Source: CAYNTH01 sp964427055 (GTDB lineage Archaea > Aenigmatarchaeota > Aenigmatarchaeia > CG10238-14 > SCSR01). From it: DNA of 9,393 nt. The stretch spans positions 1 through 9,393 of the forward strand of contig CAYRSQ010000029.1 of assembly GCA_964427055.1 (NCBI GenBank). The letters run 5' to 3'. Made by a program: the position numbers and the translations under genes. Under the pieces are notes generated by a model, which made no database searches, was not told the origin of the DNA, and saw only the letters and a list, made by a program, of their open reading frames with translations. This document shows, in pieces, positions 1-6,744 of this stretch (positions are counted from its first letter, which is position 1; every line of letters begins with the position of its first letter).

Positions 1-397
1 AATGGGAACAACAAAAAACCCGAGCATATAGCTCCTTCAAAGATTGTTATGTTTAGCCACTCGCATAGCTCAACCTATATCTCCTTCAGTCTCGGCTTTA
101 TACCGTGAGCCAAAGCATGGTAACGATCTGGGCTCCCAGACAAAATGACACTCGCACTTGTATGCCGCATGTCACAATTTGTTACAGTGTTCCATCTCCT
201 CATTCCGCAAGAACCCTTATAACAAATTTCATCAGCTCATCAACAATGTTGATGTACTAATGGTGTTGGGCCTTCGCCCCCACACCCACCACTGACATTT
301 TCAATGGTTTTGACAGATAAATAAGTTAATCCCATATACCAGTTACTTAAACATTGTAATATAGCTAGCACTAGAATGTTGCTTTTACTCAAAGGGT
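1..397. other. Gene-free left margin with several inverted repeats
   Basis: I find no credible coding region here on either strand. The stretch carries several short dyads: TCTGGG/CCCAGA at 127-140; a 15-base near-palindrome, GTCACAATTTGTTAC, at 171-185; a GGTGT/GGGC stem at 262-286; and GAGC/GCTC at 14-26, followed on the minus strand by GGG and six T. Read on the minus strand, it also contains a stem TTGGCT/AGCCGA around an A-rich loop. This density of small stems suggests a structured RNA. A group II intron domain I fragment is one guess, with the rest of the intron lying beyond position 1, but no domain V or reverse transcriptase is visible. It could equally be ordinary intergenic DNA. 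Confidence 0.3.
262..286. repeat. Imperfect GC-rich hairpin
   Basis: GGTGT (262-266) pairs with ACACC (282-286), and GGGC (268-271) pairs with GCCC (276-279) around a CTTC loop. Two unpaired C and one T form an internal loop. It stands out as a GC-rich island in AT-rich DNA and resembles the REP-like palindromes common between bacterial genes. Only one copy is present in the window, so repeat status is not shown. Confidence 0.35.
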
Positions 398-441
398 AAG
401 AAGTATGGCATTTATTTTAATATGTAAATGCCATACTTCTT
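398..441 (-). terminator. Long perfect hairpin after the TRAP gene, probable terminator
   Basis: A perfect 17-bp stem, AAGAAGTATGGCATTTA (398-414) against TAAATGCCATACTTCTT (425-441), encloses a 10-base loop. It starts 17 bases after the TRAP binding-protein stop codon. On the minus strand the stem is followed by ACCCTTTG, which is a weak T tract. It is therefore either an intrinsic terminator of modest quality or a 3'-end-stabilising hairpin. On the plus strand the following bases, TTGTTACTATCTTTTG, are also T-rich. In either case it probably marks the 3' end of the minus-strand operon. Confidence 0.65.
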
Positions 442-458
442 TTGTTACTATCTTTTGT

Positions 459-1517
459 TCATTTCAGGTGGCCAAGTTCTCTTAACCACTGTTTAAGATC
501 CTTTACGATCGGTGCACCTAATGCTTTATCTTTCGCTACTTCCTCATCAAGGATTGCAAGCGTCATTTCTCTCAGCTTCGCAACATCTTCAGGAGGAAAA
601 GTGCAAACGATAGTTCCGTTCTTTTTCTTCCATTCTTCGAGATATTTTTTATCGGCGAGATACATTCTTTTAAATGTCTCCAATCTGCTCGCCTCATACG
701 CGGTGGAAACGATAACCTTCAAATCATCTGACAACTTGTTCCATGACTTCATGCTTACAATAATTTCACCTGCAGTAATTGTTGCAAGGGAAGGCTGTAT
801 GTAGTATTTGCACACTTCCTGCAATCCCATCGCATTATTTTGTGACGGTGCACCCCATGTCACCGCATCAATAACTCCTGTAGACAATGCTGTATAGAGA
901 TCCTCGGAACCAATATAAACAACAGATGCACCCGCTCTTTGGAGAAGTTTAGCGGCTAATCCGACCGCTCTAATTTTCAAACCTTTCAGATCAGCAATAC
1001 CATTAATCGGCTTAGTTGACATAATAGGCACACCTGTTGAAAGAGTTGGAGCGAGAAGATACACACCATCTTTAGCGTATCTCTCTCTCATTCTTTCAAT
1101 ATAATGACCCTTTTCATATAACCATGCTTCCTGTTCTTCAATGGTGTCCCAAGTAAAGGGTATAACCCAGCCGAGCATTGCTACCGGTCCAACGATACCC
1201 GCCCAATAACTACCAACTGTATATGTAATATCTATTGATCCCTCGGATGCTGCATCAAAGCAATCGGCTGACTTTATAAGAGTTCCACTTGGATGGTTTG
1301 TAATAATAAGACGCCCGTTTGACATTTCCTCTACTTTTTTGCAAAATAACTCCGTCCGTGCTTCATAATGCACCTGGCCTGGCGTTGCCAGATCCTGCAT
1401 GCGCCACTTGATAACCTGTGCTTCGGCAACATCGCTGCTTGTATAACATGCAATTGAAAATGCAAATGTAATAGCAAGGATCATTGCCACCGTTTTCAAT
1501 AATTGACGTGTTTTCAT
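459..1517 (-). CDS. TRAP transporter substrate-binding protein, DctP family
   Basis: This is a 352-residue periplasmic solute receptor of the tripartite ATP-independent periplasmic (TRAP) class. Members capture small organic acids and hand them to a DctQ/DctM membrane pair driven by an ion gradient. Residues 1-33 form a classical export signal: basic MKTR, a hydrophobic stretch LLKTVAMILAITFAF, then an AEA cleavage site. C24 is not in a good lipobox. The mature part shows the DctP hallmarks. The segment DLKGLKIRAVG contains R183, at the position of the conserved arginine that usually salt-bridges the substrate carboxylate. It is followed by DLYTALSTGVIDAVTWG (206-222). Length is normal for the family. 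The start is supported by AAGGAGGT at 1523-1530, five bases before the ATG. It follows the DUF6282-like gene by 44 bp and is probably cotranscribed with it. No DctQ or DctM gene is present, and a hairpin closes the unit, so the membrane partners must be encoded elsewhere. The carboxylate preference is inferred and the actual ligand is unknown. Confidence 0.93.
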   Translation of the reverse strand: MKTRQLLKTVAMILAITFAFSIACYTSSDVAEAQVIKWRMQDLATPGQVHYEARTELFCKKVEEMSNGRLIITNHPSGTLIKSADCFDAASEGSIDITYTVGSYWAGIVGPVAMLGWVIPFTWDTIEEQEAWLYEKGHYIERMRERYAKDGVYLLAPTLSTGVPIMSTKPINGIADLKGLKIRAVGLAAKLLQRAGASVVYIGSEDLYTALSTGVIDAVTWGAPSQNNAMGLQEVCKYYIQPSLATITAGEIIVSMKSWNKLSDDLKVIVSTAYEASRLETFKRMYLADKKYLEEWKKKNGTIVCTFPPEDVAKLREMTLAILDEEVAKDKALGAPIVKDLKQWLRELGHLK

Positions 1518-1540
1518 AGCATACCTCCTTTGTTTAATAA

Positions 1541-1555
1541 CTCGTATAAGACGAG
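1541..1555 (-). other. Small hairpin in the gap before the TRAP gene
   Basis: CTCGT (1541-1545) pairs perfectly with ACGAG (1551-1555) around a five-base loop. It lies inside the 44-bp gap between the DUF6282-like stop and the TRAP start. No T tract follows. It may be an mRNA processing or stabilising stem that lets the binding protein be made in excess, but a five-pair stem can arise by chance. Confidence 0.25.
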
Positions 1556-1561
1556 CCGGTT

Positions 1562-2515
1562 TTAATTTATAAGATTTCGCGGATTTATTTTTGCCATTTG
1601 TTCGACGTCCTTTTCATTCACCCCTTTATCCAGCAGTAAAGCTATATATCGTCTGAATGAATCGACCGGATGGGGCCATTTAAAATTACCCAAATCCGTC
1701 CCCAAAATTACACTTGCAGGGCCAACTTCTTTAATAATATCTAGTGTTTCATTCCAATCAAAGAATGGAGGATGAAAATCGCAACAGTAAATACCCATAT
1801 AAGCGCCTTTTTTTGCGGCTACTTTCATTTGATCGATGGTCATTTTATTTGACGGTTGCTGTGGATGGATAAGTAAGATGCGCTTCACGCCTGCATCTCT
1901 GCATGCATCTATCATTAGCAAGCGCTCTTTCGTGTTCTGATGGCACATGCCAACGACCAAATCATACCGCGTGGCAATACTAAAAATATCTTTTAGCGCT
2001 GGAAGCACTTTTTCATCTTCATCAAGCACTTTGATACCACCACCTTGGCCAGTAAGTTTTCTGTGCCACCAAGCATCTGCACTTGGTGTCCAGACAAATT
2101 TACCGCCAATTTTCGCGCTTGCCTCAACAGCATGCGGGTTGAGACCTCCAACAGCATTGTTTAAGATTACACCTCCAATCAGTTGTGTGCTCTTTCTGTT
2201 ATTATCCGCAGCCCACTTATTTACTACTTGTTGTGCCAAGAAAGCTGAACGAGCTGTAGAACAATATCCATTTGCTTTAAAAACAACAGCAGCCATTCCC
2301 CATGTACATGCCTCAATACCAAGATCTATTTCATTCCATGGACGCGTTGCGGACGAGTCAGGCCCTGACAAGCAATGAATGTCTATTGCCCCATCCATCA
2401 TCTCATCTGCTCTTTTCATGTCGAAAAGTTCGTCTTTGGGTTGGAGGTTGGCGTAACCTTTTTTGACCTCCTCCGCCAGTTCAAGGGACGGTTCATAAAT
2501 ATCCTTCTTCTTCAC
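1562..2515 (-). CDS. DUF6282-like, amidohydrolase-related protein
   Basis: A predicted cytosolic protein of 317 residues from GTG 2515. I chose this start because AAGGAGG (2523-2529) lies seven bases upstream. The ATG at 2533 (323 residues) would place that ribosome site inside the coding region and has no site of its own. Using 323-residue numbering, the layout matches the DUF6282 branch of metal-dependent TIM-barrel hydrolases as I remember it: D51-x-H53 near the N terminus, GMAAVVFKAN (79-88), GMCHQN with H198, LLIHPQQP with H223, GTDLGN with D280, and a C-terminal M-x-K-x-N-P-x-N-L motif. There is no signal peptide. The usual second His of DxHxH is L55, and the usual His after the FK motif is N88, so metal binding may be altered. 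Family members have no firmly established reaction to my knowledge. Its place next to a TRAP receptor suggests a step in catabolism of the imported acid. Confidence 0.72.
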   Translation of the reverse strand: MKKKDIYEPSLELAEEVKKGYANLQPKDELFDMKRADEMMDGAIDIHCLSGPDSSATRPWNEIDLGIEACTWGMAAVVFKANGYCSTARSAFLAQQVVNKWAADNNRKSTQLIGGVILNNAVGGLNPHAVEASAKIGGKFVWTPSADAWWHRKLTGQGGGIKVLDEDEKVLPALKDIFSIATRYDLVVGMCHQNTKERLLMIDACRDAGVKRILLIHPQQPSNKMTIDQMKVAAKKGAYMGIYCCDFHPPFFDWNETLDIIKEVGPASVILGTDLGNFKWPHPVDSFRRYIALLLDKGVNEKDVEQMAKINPRNLIN

Positions 2516-2522
2516 GGACTCC

Positions 2523-2529
2523 CCTCCTT
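2523..2529 (-). promoter_or_regulatory. Ribosome-binding site that fixes the DUF6282-like start
   Basis: The minus strand reads AAGGAGG, then seven bases, then GTG at 2515. This is a near-ideal Shine-Dalgarno site and spacing. The longer alternative from ATG 2533 has only an A-rich, GG-poor leader, so the GTG is the better start. Confidence 0.75.
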
Positions 2530-2654
2530 TCATTTCATTTTTCAGGCTACCAAGTATTTTATTGACCTGTCCAGATCTTGGTAAGAGCTAAACTTTTATT
2601 CTCTTTTTAGTTTCTCCAATCGAACATGCAGACCTTAACTATTCATTGGTATTT

Positions 2655-2669
2655 ATTCAAATATTGAAT
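2655..2669. other. Short AT-rich palindrome between the IS and the DUF6282-like gene
   Basis: ATTCAA (2655-2660) and TTGAAT (2664-2669) form a perfect six-pair dyad around ATA. Before the IS inserted, this dyad lay just after the flavoenzyme stop codon. It could be a weak 3'-end structure or a protein site. I see no convincing -35/-10 promoter in the 159 bp between the IS and the DUF6282-like gene. Confidence 0.2.
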
Positions 2670-2688
2670 CAAAATTTCTACTTAACTA

Positions 2689-2692
2689 AATC
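2689..2692. repeat. Target site duplication of the IS, left copy
   Basis: AATC directly abuts the left inverted repeat and recurs as AATC at 4557-4560 directly outside the right repeat. A fifth matching base (A) belongs to the IS tip on the right side, so four bases is the symmetrical reading. A four-base match alone is weak evidence, but it coincides exactly with the ends defined by the inverted repeats. Confidence 0.6.
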
Positions 2693-2712
2693 TGACGGCC
2701 TCGCAAAAAGTC
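2693..2712. repeat. Left terminal inverted repeat of the IS
   Basis: Reading inward, TGACGGCCTCGCAAAAAGTC matches the other end in 16 of 20 positions. The match includes the outer TGAC, the CCTCG block and the A5G block. The transposase stop codon (2711-2713) overlaps its inner edge. Confidence 0.85.
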
Positions 2713-4456
2713 ACGCGGCAATTTTGAAAGCGTAGGCCACATTTTTAGTTGCCGAGTGGAAAATATCGCTGAGTCGATGCCACGGATTCAGCAAACGCTC
2801 TTTGACAGTCAAAATAATAGAATATGTGGTGGCAGAAAGTGCCCCAGGGGTGATTTTGGGGGTATCCAGTGCCCTCTTCACCCTTGCTGCCCGAAAGAGG
2901 TTGACGCCAATGGTCTTTAAACGCACACAGTACCCAACAGCGGACAAACCTCGGACTCGTAGTCGTTTGACCCCCGAGCGCCATCGATACTTGTCCTTGA
3001 ACGCTGGTGTATGCTCCCTGTCTCGACGGGTAGCGATCCGCAGTGCCTTGAGGCCAAAGCGCAGATAATGACGCTTCTTCCCAGCTTTGACGGGACACTG
3101 TTCCCGAACGGGACAGGCACTGCAATGCGCCGAATCAAAGGCGACGCTACAGATTCCCTTCTTTCCCTGCTTGAACTTTATCGGAACATGACCTTGGGGG
3201 CAGGTTGCGATCTTGCCTCGCTGGTTCTGCGGAAAATCGGCCAGACTGAGAGAATCCTCCTTTGGCGTCCCCATCGTGGGGGCAATGACGTCAACACCCA
3301 TCTCCTTGGCCTTCCCAGTATTTTCGTCGCTGCCGTACAGGGAATCCGCCAAAACCTCTTGCGGGGCAAGACCCCGTTCCTTTGTCGATTCCAGGGCAGG
3401 GAGCAGGGCATGGGCATCACTGACATACGCCGATTCGACTTCCACATGAGTGATCAGATTCAGGGTCTTCTCTTTGATCGCCTCATCGGCAGAATTACAA
3501 TAGGTCTCCATCACCTGAACCTGGTATCCCTGACCCTTGTGGGCGTCATACCCGGCGTCTGGATCGGAAGGGTTCTGGAGGGAAGAGGATAAAATCTTCT
3601 TCGGTTCCTTCAACATCATCTCCACCTGCCCAGCATCGGCGGTCAACACGGCACATTGATCCTTCAAGACCCGCAACAGGACGCCGAAGGTGGTCAGGGA
3701 TTTTACTTGCTTGTTCTGTCGGAAACGCTCCGCCAGGGAAAAGAGGTCCCGACTGACCATCTCAAGAATTTTGGCCGACTCCGAGGGTTTTACCAGGGAA
3801 AAACAACCCAGGGCCTTCTCGGTCAGGTACCGCTCGATCAACTCTTTCTCAATCGTTTCAAAGATCGCCCGGTGCTGCCGCTTCAAGTTGACCAAAAAGT
3901 TATGGATACTCTGGGAAAAGATGCAGATCCTCCCCAGATGCCGCATGTTGGAACGGATGTGAACCGAATCGATCCTCTGCTTGGAGGTGTCCACTTCAAA
4001 CACCTTTGCCAGGGTCTCCGTCGTCGCGTTAAACAGCTCTCTGTCCAGACCATTTTCCGCAACCACATGCCGGAGCGTCCAGAGGGTCTTGGGGCACAGA
4101 TACTTGGCCTCGTCCGACTCACCGGGAATGTCCAAGGCGTAATGCCATTGAAGATTAAAGGAAAACTGGGTGACCGTCTCCTCGTCCGTCAGGTCATGCA
4201 TTTGCTGGAGAATCAATGTCCCCAAGGTGGCAAATATCTCCTTGGAGGGTCTCCCGAATCCGTCGGTGTAACAGGAAGCGATCTTATGGACGGGTAACTC
4301 TGAAAGAATATGCTTTCGGAAAAGACCGGCCCAGGACACGTCCAAAAGTTTGCGTCGTTTGGGTCCCAGGTAGTCCCAAGGATCGATCAGGTAAGGCGTT
4401 TTGTGATCGCGGGCACGAATCATGATAGAAGCACCTATGTCATTAATATTTAACAT
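2711..4456 (-). CDS. IS1182-like DDE transposase, probably catalytically defective
   Basis: A 581-residue transposase of the IS1182 type (IS4/IS5-like DDE fold), which would cut and join the IS ends. An N-terminal DUF772-like helical region covers about residues 60-140. The first catalytic Asp is D163 in RIDSVHIRS and the second is D371 in LADSLYGSDEN. A Cys-rich, zinc-finger-like insert holds C419, C436, C445, C448 and C454. The C-terminal catalytic signature of this superfamily is Y-(2)-R-(3)-E-(6)-K. Here Y490 and R493 are present, but position 497 is Lys and the text runs straight into KRLRVRG. From memory, relatives have about 13 extra residues containing the Glu between these blocks, so an in-frame deletion is likely. 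A better start may be the ATG at 4423 (570 residues), which has AGGTG eight bases upstream. The ATG at 4456 has no clear ribosome site. Confidence 0.9.
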   Translation of the reverse strand: MLNINDIGASIMIRARDHKTPYLIDPWDYLGPKRRKLLDVSWAGLFRKHILSELPVHKIASCYTDGFGRPSKEIFATLGTLILQQMHDLTDEETVTQFSFNLQWHYALDIPGESDEAKYLCPKTLWTLRHVVAENGLDRELFNATTETLAKVFEVDTSKQRIDSVHIRSNMRHLGRICIFSQSIHNFLVNLKRQHRAIFETIEKELIERYLTEKALGCFSLVKPSESAKILEMVSRDLFSLAERFRQNKQVKSLTTFGVLLRVLKDQCAVLTADAGQVEMMLKEPKKILSSSLQNPSDPDAGYDAHKGQGYQVQVMETYCNSADEAIKEKTLNLITHVEVESAYVSDAHALLPALESTKERGLAPQEVLADSLYGSDENTGKAKEMGVDVIAPTMGTPKEDSLSLADFPQNQRGKIATCPQGHVPIKFKQGKKGICSVAFDSAHCSACPVREQCPVKAGKKRHYLRFGLKALRIATRRDREHTPAFKDKYRWRSGVKRLRVRGLSAVGYCVRLKTIGVNLFRAARVKRALDTPKITPGALSATTYSIILTVKERLLNPWHRLSDIFHSATKNVAYAFKIAA

Positions 4457-4536
4457 GATTCATACCATTTTCGGAAAACAGCGTCAAGAGAAATGTGCTA
4501 TATTGCTAAATCATTTTAACATGTTACATTAAAATG

Positions 4537-4556
4537 GTCTTTTTACGAGGTTGTCA
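4537..4556. repeat. Right terminal inverted repeat of the IS
   Basis: Reading inward on the minus strand, TGACAACCTCGTAAAAAGAC matches the left end in 16 of 20 positions. Its first three bases, TGA (4556-4554), now serve as the stop codon of the flavoenzyme gene. Confidence 0.85.
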
Positions 4557-6488
4557 AATCTCACGAGCAACTTTTCCCGCGTCATATATTGCTTCCATAA
4601 GATCGCGTGGTTCAGCGCAATCTCCCACTCTAAATATTTTACATTGATGTTTTCCTTTTAAATCGTCCAGCAATAGATCTTCCTTTGTCGATCCAACCGC
4701 CACGACAACAGTGTCCACACCTAAAATCTTATTTCTCCAGCCATTCTTTTCATAAACGACACCATCTTCATCAATATGCGTTACCATCGCATTGAGGAGC
4801 ACTTCGACGCCCTCATTTATGACGTTATCCTCGTAGTATATGCGCGTAGCATTACCGATACCCTCAAAAATTGAATCCCTCATTTCCAGCAAGATTATTC
4901 GCTTATTCTCTTTTTGTAAGAAGTCAGACACTTCAAGGCCAACGAGCCCTCCCCCAACAACAACAACCCTTTTGCCGACTTCCACATCGTGTGATAATAC
5001 CTGCCATGCGTAGGCGACGTTTTCCTTACTCACACCATTAATGCGTGGAATAATCTGTTTCGCGCCCGTTGCAATAATAAGGGTATCTGCATCAAGTTGA
5101 TCTATGGTTTCCTTTGTCACTTCTGAATTCAGATGTATACTAACCCCCAGTTTATATGCCTGCTTTTCAAGATAAACCCTCAATTTCTCCAAGTTCGATC
5201 TTCCCGGAGGGTTTTTTGCTATTTTGAGTTGTCCACCAAGGTCAGAAGATTTTTCAAATAATGTCACGTTATGAGATCTCTGTGCGGCAACTCTTGCCAC
5301 CTCCAAACCGGCTGGACCTCCACCAATGACAATAACTTTTTTGGGATGTCCTGCCTTTTCTATAGCAAAGGATTTTTCCCGACCAACAGCAGGATTTCGA
5401 AGACAGGTCATAGGCTTCATTGCATGTGTCTGATCAATGCAGCCTTGATTGCAGGCAATGCATTCAGCAATATCATCATATCGCCCTTCACGTGCCTTAA
5501 GGGGCCATTCGGGATCTGCCAACAACTGTCTCCCCAAAACCACAAAATCAGCCTTACCGTCTTCGATAATTTCGTTGGCCTTCCATGGCTCCGTGATTCT
5601 CCCTACCGCCCCAACTGGCACTGTTGTATCTCGTTTTATTTCCTGTGCTAATGGAACATTTGTATATGGTTCTATATACATGGCGGAAATTTGCATATAA
5701 GGGCGTGCTTCATGCAAAGCGGCAGAGGCTATTATCGCATCCGCTCCATTATTGACTGCGTTAGCGACATTTACTTTCGCGAGGCTCGTAGTAATGCCAC
5801 CGTCAACGTAATCCTCAATATTAAGTTTCAGAATAACAGGGAAATCGTTTCCCGCTTTCCTTTTCACTTCTTGCAGAATTTCTATGAGAAACCGACAGCG
5901 GTTTTCCTGATCCCCGCCATAATCGTCTTCTCTCATGTTTGAGTAGGGTGAAAGAAATTGTGATATCAGATAACCATGAGCTCCATGGATTTCAATGGCA
6001 TCAAATCCCGCTTCTCGCACCCTCTCAGCCGCATCACCAAATTTCTTGACAATTCCTTTGATTTCTTCAATCGTCAGTACTCTCGGGAATTCCTTCTTTT
6101 TCGTTATAGCTCGGAATTGGGATTCGCGTAGTGACGGTGCAACCGGTTTAAAACCTGTTATTTCAGAGGAGCATTCCCTTCCACCATGAAATATCTGTGC
6201 CGATATCTTTCCTCCTACAGAATGAACAGCTTGAGTTAGTTCCTTTAAACCTGGTATCAAACGATCATCATGCATGCCCAGTCCATATTTAATTCTTTTC
6301 CCTTCGGCAGATACATATGAAGCTTCTGTTGTATTAAGCGCACATCCACCTTTTGCAATATTTACATGATAATCAATAAGTCTTTCAGTAACGGAGCCAT
6401 CCTCTCTGGCAAAATTACTCACCATTGCTGCCATTGTTATTCTATTGGGTAAATCAAGTTTCCCAACTGAAAACGGTGTAAAAATCAT
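4554..6488 (-). CDS. NADH:flavin oxidoreductase, 2,4-dienoyl-CoA reductase type (FMN/4Fe-4S/FAD)
   Basis: A 644-residue cytosolic flavoenzyme. Members use NAD(P)H to reduce activated C=C bonds, typically of enoyl or dienoyl acids and CoA esters. Residues 1 to about 335 form an Old Yellow Enzyme TIM barrel with QIFHGGRE (98-105) and HGAHGYLISQFLSP (168-181). Y173 aligns with the active-site Tyr of FadH. A 4Fe-4S set follows: C343-x2-C346-x3-C350-x11-C362. The C-terminal half has two dinucleotide folds, VIVIGGGPAGLEV (385-397, FAD) and VVVVGGGLVGLEV (508-520, NADH), and ends in the FAD-contacting RVGDCAEP (620-627). Length is normal for the family. AAGGAGGT (6493-6500) lies close before the ATG and supports the start. 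The stop codon TGA is the first three bases of the adjacent IS, which replaced an original TAG without changing the protein. Two operator-like dyads lie upstream. The exact substrate cannot be read from the sequence. Confidence 0.94.
   Translation of the reverse strand: MIFTPFSVGKLDLPNRITMAAMVSNFAREDGSVTERLIDYHVNIAKGGCALNTTEASYVSAEGKRIKYGLGMHDDRLIPGLKELTQAVHSVGGKISAQIFHGGRECSSEITGFKPVAPSLRESQFRAITKKKEFPRVLTIEEIKGIVKKFGDAAERVREAGFDAIEIHGAHGYLISQFLSPYSNMREDDYGGDQENRCRFLIEILQEVKRKAGNDFPVILKLNIEDYVDGGITTSLAKVNVANAVNNGADAIIASAALHEARPYMQISAMYIEPYTNVPLAQEIKRDTTVPVGAVGRITEPWKANEIIEDGKADFVVLGRQLLADPEWPLKAREGRYDDIAECIACNQGCIDQTHAMKPMTCLRNPAVGREKSFAIEKAGHPKKVIVIGGGPAGLEVARVAAQRSHNVTLFEKSSDLGGQLKIAKNPPGRSNLEKLRVYLEKQAYKLGVSIHLNSEVTKETIDQLDADTLIIATGAKQIIPRINGVSKENVAYAWQVLSHDVEVGKRVVVVGGGLVGLEVSDFLQKENKRIILLEMRDSIFEGIGNATRIYYEDNVINEGVEVLLNAMVTHIDEDGVVYEKNGWRNKILGVDTVVVAVGSTKEDLLLDDLKGKHQCKIFRVGDCAEPRDLMEAIYDAGKVAREI
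4557..4560. repeat. Target site duplication of the IS, right copy
   Basis: AATC, identical to 2689-2692, lies directly outside the right inverted repeat. On the minus strand it supplies the last base of the Glu codon and the whole ATT (Ile) codon of the flavoenzyme C terminus. Confidence 0.6.
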
Positions 6489-6501
6489 GATAACCTCCTT
6501 A

Positions 6502-6519
6502 ATTGAATGTTCAGGTGTT
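6502..6519 (-). promoter_or_regulatory. Operator-like dyad next to the flavoenzyme ribosome site
   Basis: Minus-strand AACACCTGAACATTCAAT. Its core TGAACATTCA (6504-6513) differs from the perfect dyad TGAACGTTCA at one base. It abuts the Shine-Dalgarno site of the flavoenzyme gene and lies 35 bases from a second copy at 6537-6554. This suggests paired repressor binding, probably by the TetR protein encoded next door. The link is inferred. Confidence 0.5.
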
Positions 6520-6536
6520 TAATAACCAGCCCTTTA

Positions 6537-6554
6537 AATGAACGATCATACATT
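6537..6554 (-). promoter_or_regulatory. Operator-like dyad at the flavoenzyme promoter
   Basis: Minus-strand AATGTATGATCGTTCATT, with the core TGATCGTTCA (6539-6548) one base from TGAACGTTCA. Seven of nine position pairs of the 18-mer are self-complementary, which is the most symmetrical of the four copies. A possible -10, TATAGC (6560-6565), lies five bases upstream, the same order of elements as at the other two promoters. I see no good -35 for this gene. Confidence 0.55.
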
Positions 6555-6744
6555 AATTAGCTATAAAAAAACTTCCCCCCGCAATTATTAATGAGTTGTT
6601 ATCAATTTGAATTTCCGACATATTCATTCCCTGCTGTCCCTAAGCCTTACCGCATTCCGTCGCTTTCCCACTATTTGAATGACGACATCGCATTGAATAT
6701 CGTTGCTCCCGTAATAAACTGAACCACATTACCCTACAATTCTT

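Larger units (their letters stand above)
2693..4556 (-). mobile_element. IS1182-like insertion sequence, structurally complete
   Basis: A 1864-bp element with terminal inverted repeats, a single transposase gene filling most of its length, and a 4-bp direct duplication (AATC) of the target on both sides. It is visibly richer in G and C than the genes around it, as expected for a recent arrival. It sits between the flavoenzyme gene and the DUF6282-like gene in the same orientation as both. It breaks neither protein but separates what was probably one transcript. Removing the element and one AATC copy joins 2692 to 4561 and restores a flavoenzyme gene ending in TAG. The transposase appears to lack its catalytic Glu, so this copy may be immobile without help from another element. 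Confidence 0.88.

Noticed and set aside
1440..1460. Lipoprotein signal in the TRAP receptor (SIAC at residues 21-24)
   Set aside because: The residue three before Cys is Ser, not the usual Leu, Val or Ile, and a good AEA signal-peptidase I site follows at residues 31-33.
1947..2378. 143-codon plus-strand frame antisense to the DUF6282-like gene
   Set aside because: Low-complexity, Ser- and Pro-rich translation with no family resemblance; a shadow of the real gene.
2621..2630. CGAACATGCA upstream of the DUF6282-like gene as a fifth operator
   Set aside because: Only 7 of 10 positions fit TGAACGTTCA, and the surrounding bases do not match the other sites; it could be a decayed copy but is not supported.
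3011..4297. Long open frames on the plus strand across the transposase (3011-3592 and 3656-4297)
   Set aside because: They lie antisense to a well-recognised transposase, have no recognisable domains or ribosome sites, and are expected in GC-richer DNA opposite a real gene.
4554..4600. Truncation of the flavoenzyme by the IS
   Set aside because: The stop does come from the IS, but rebuilding the empty site gives TAG at the same codon, so no residues were lost.
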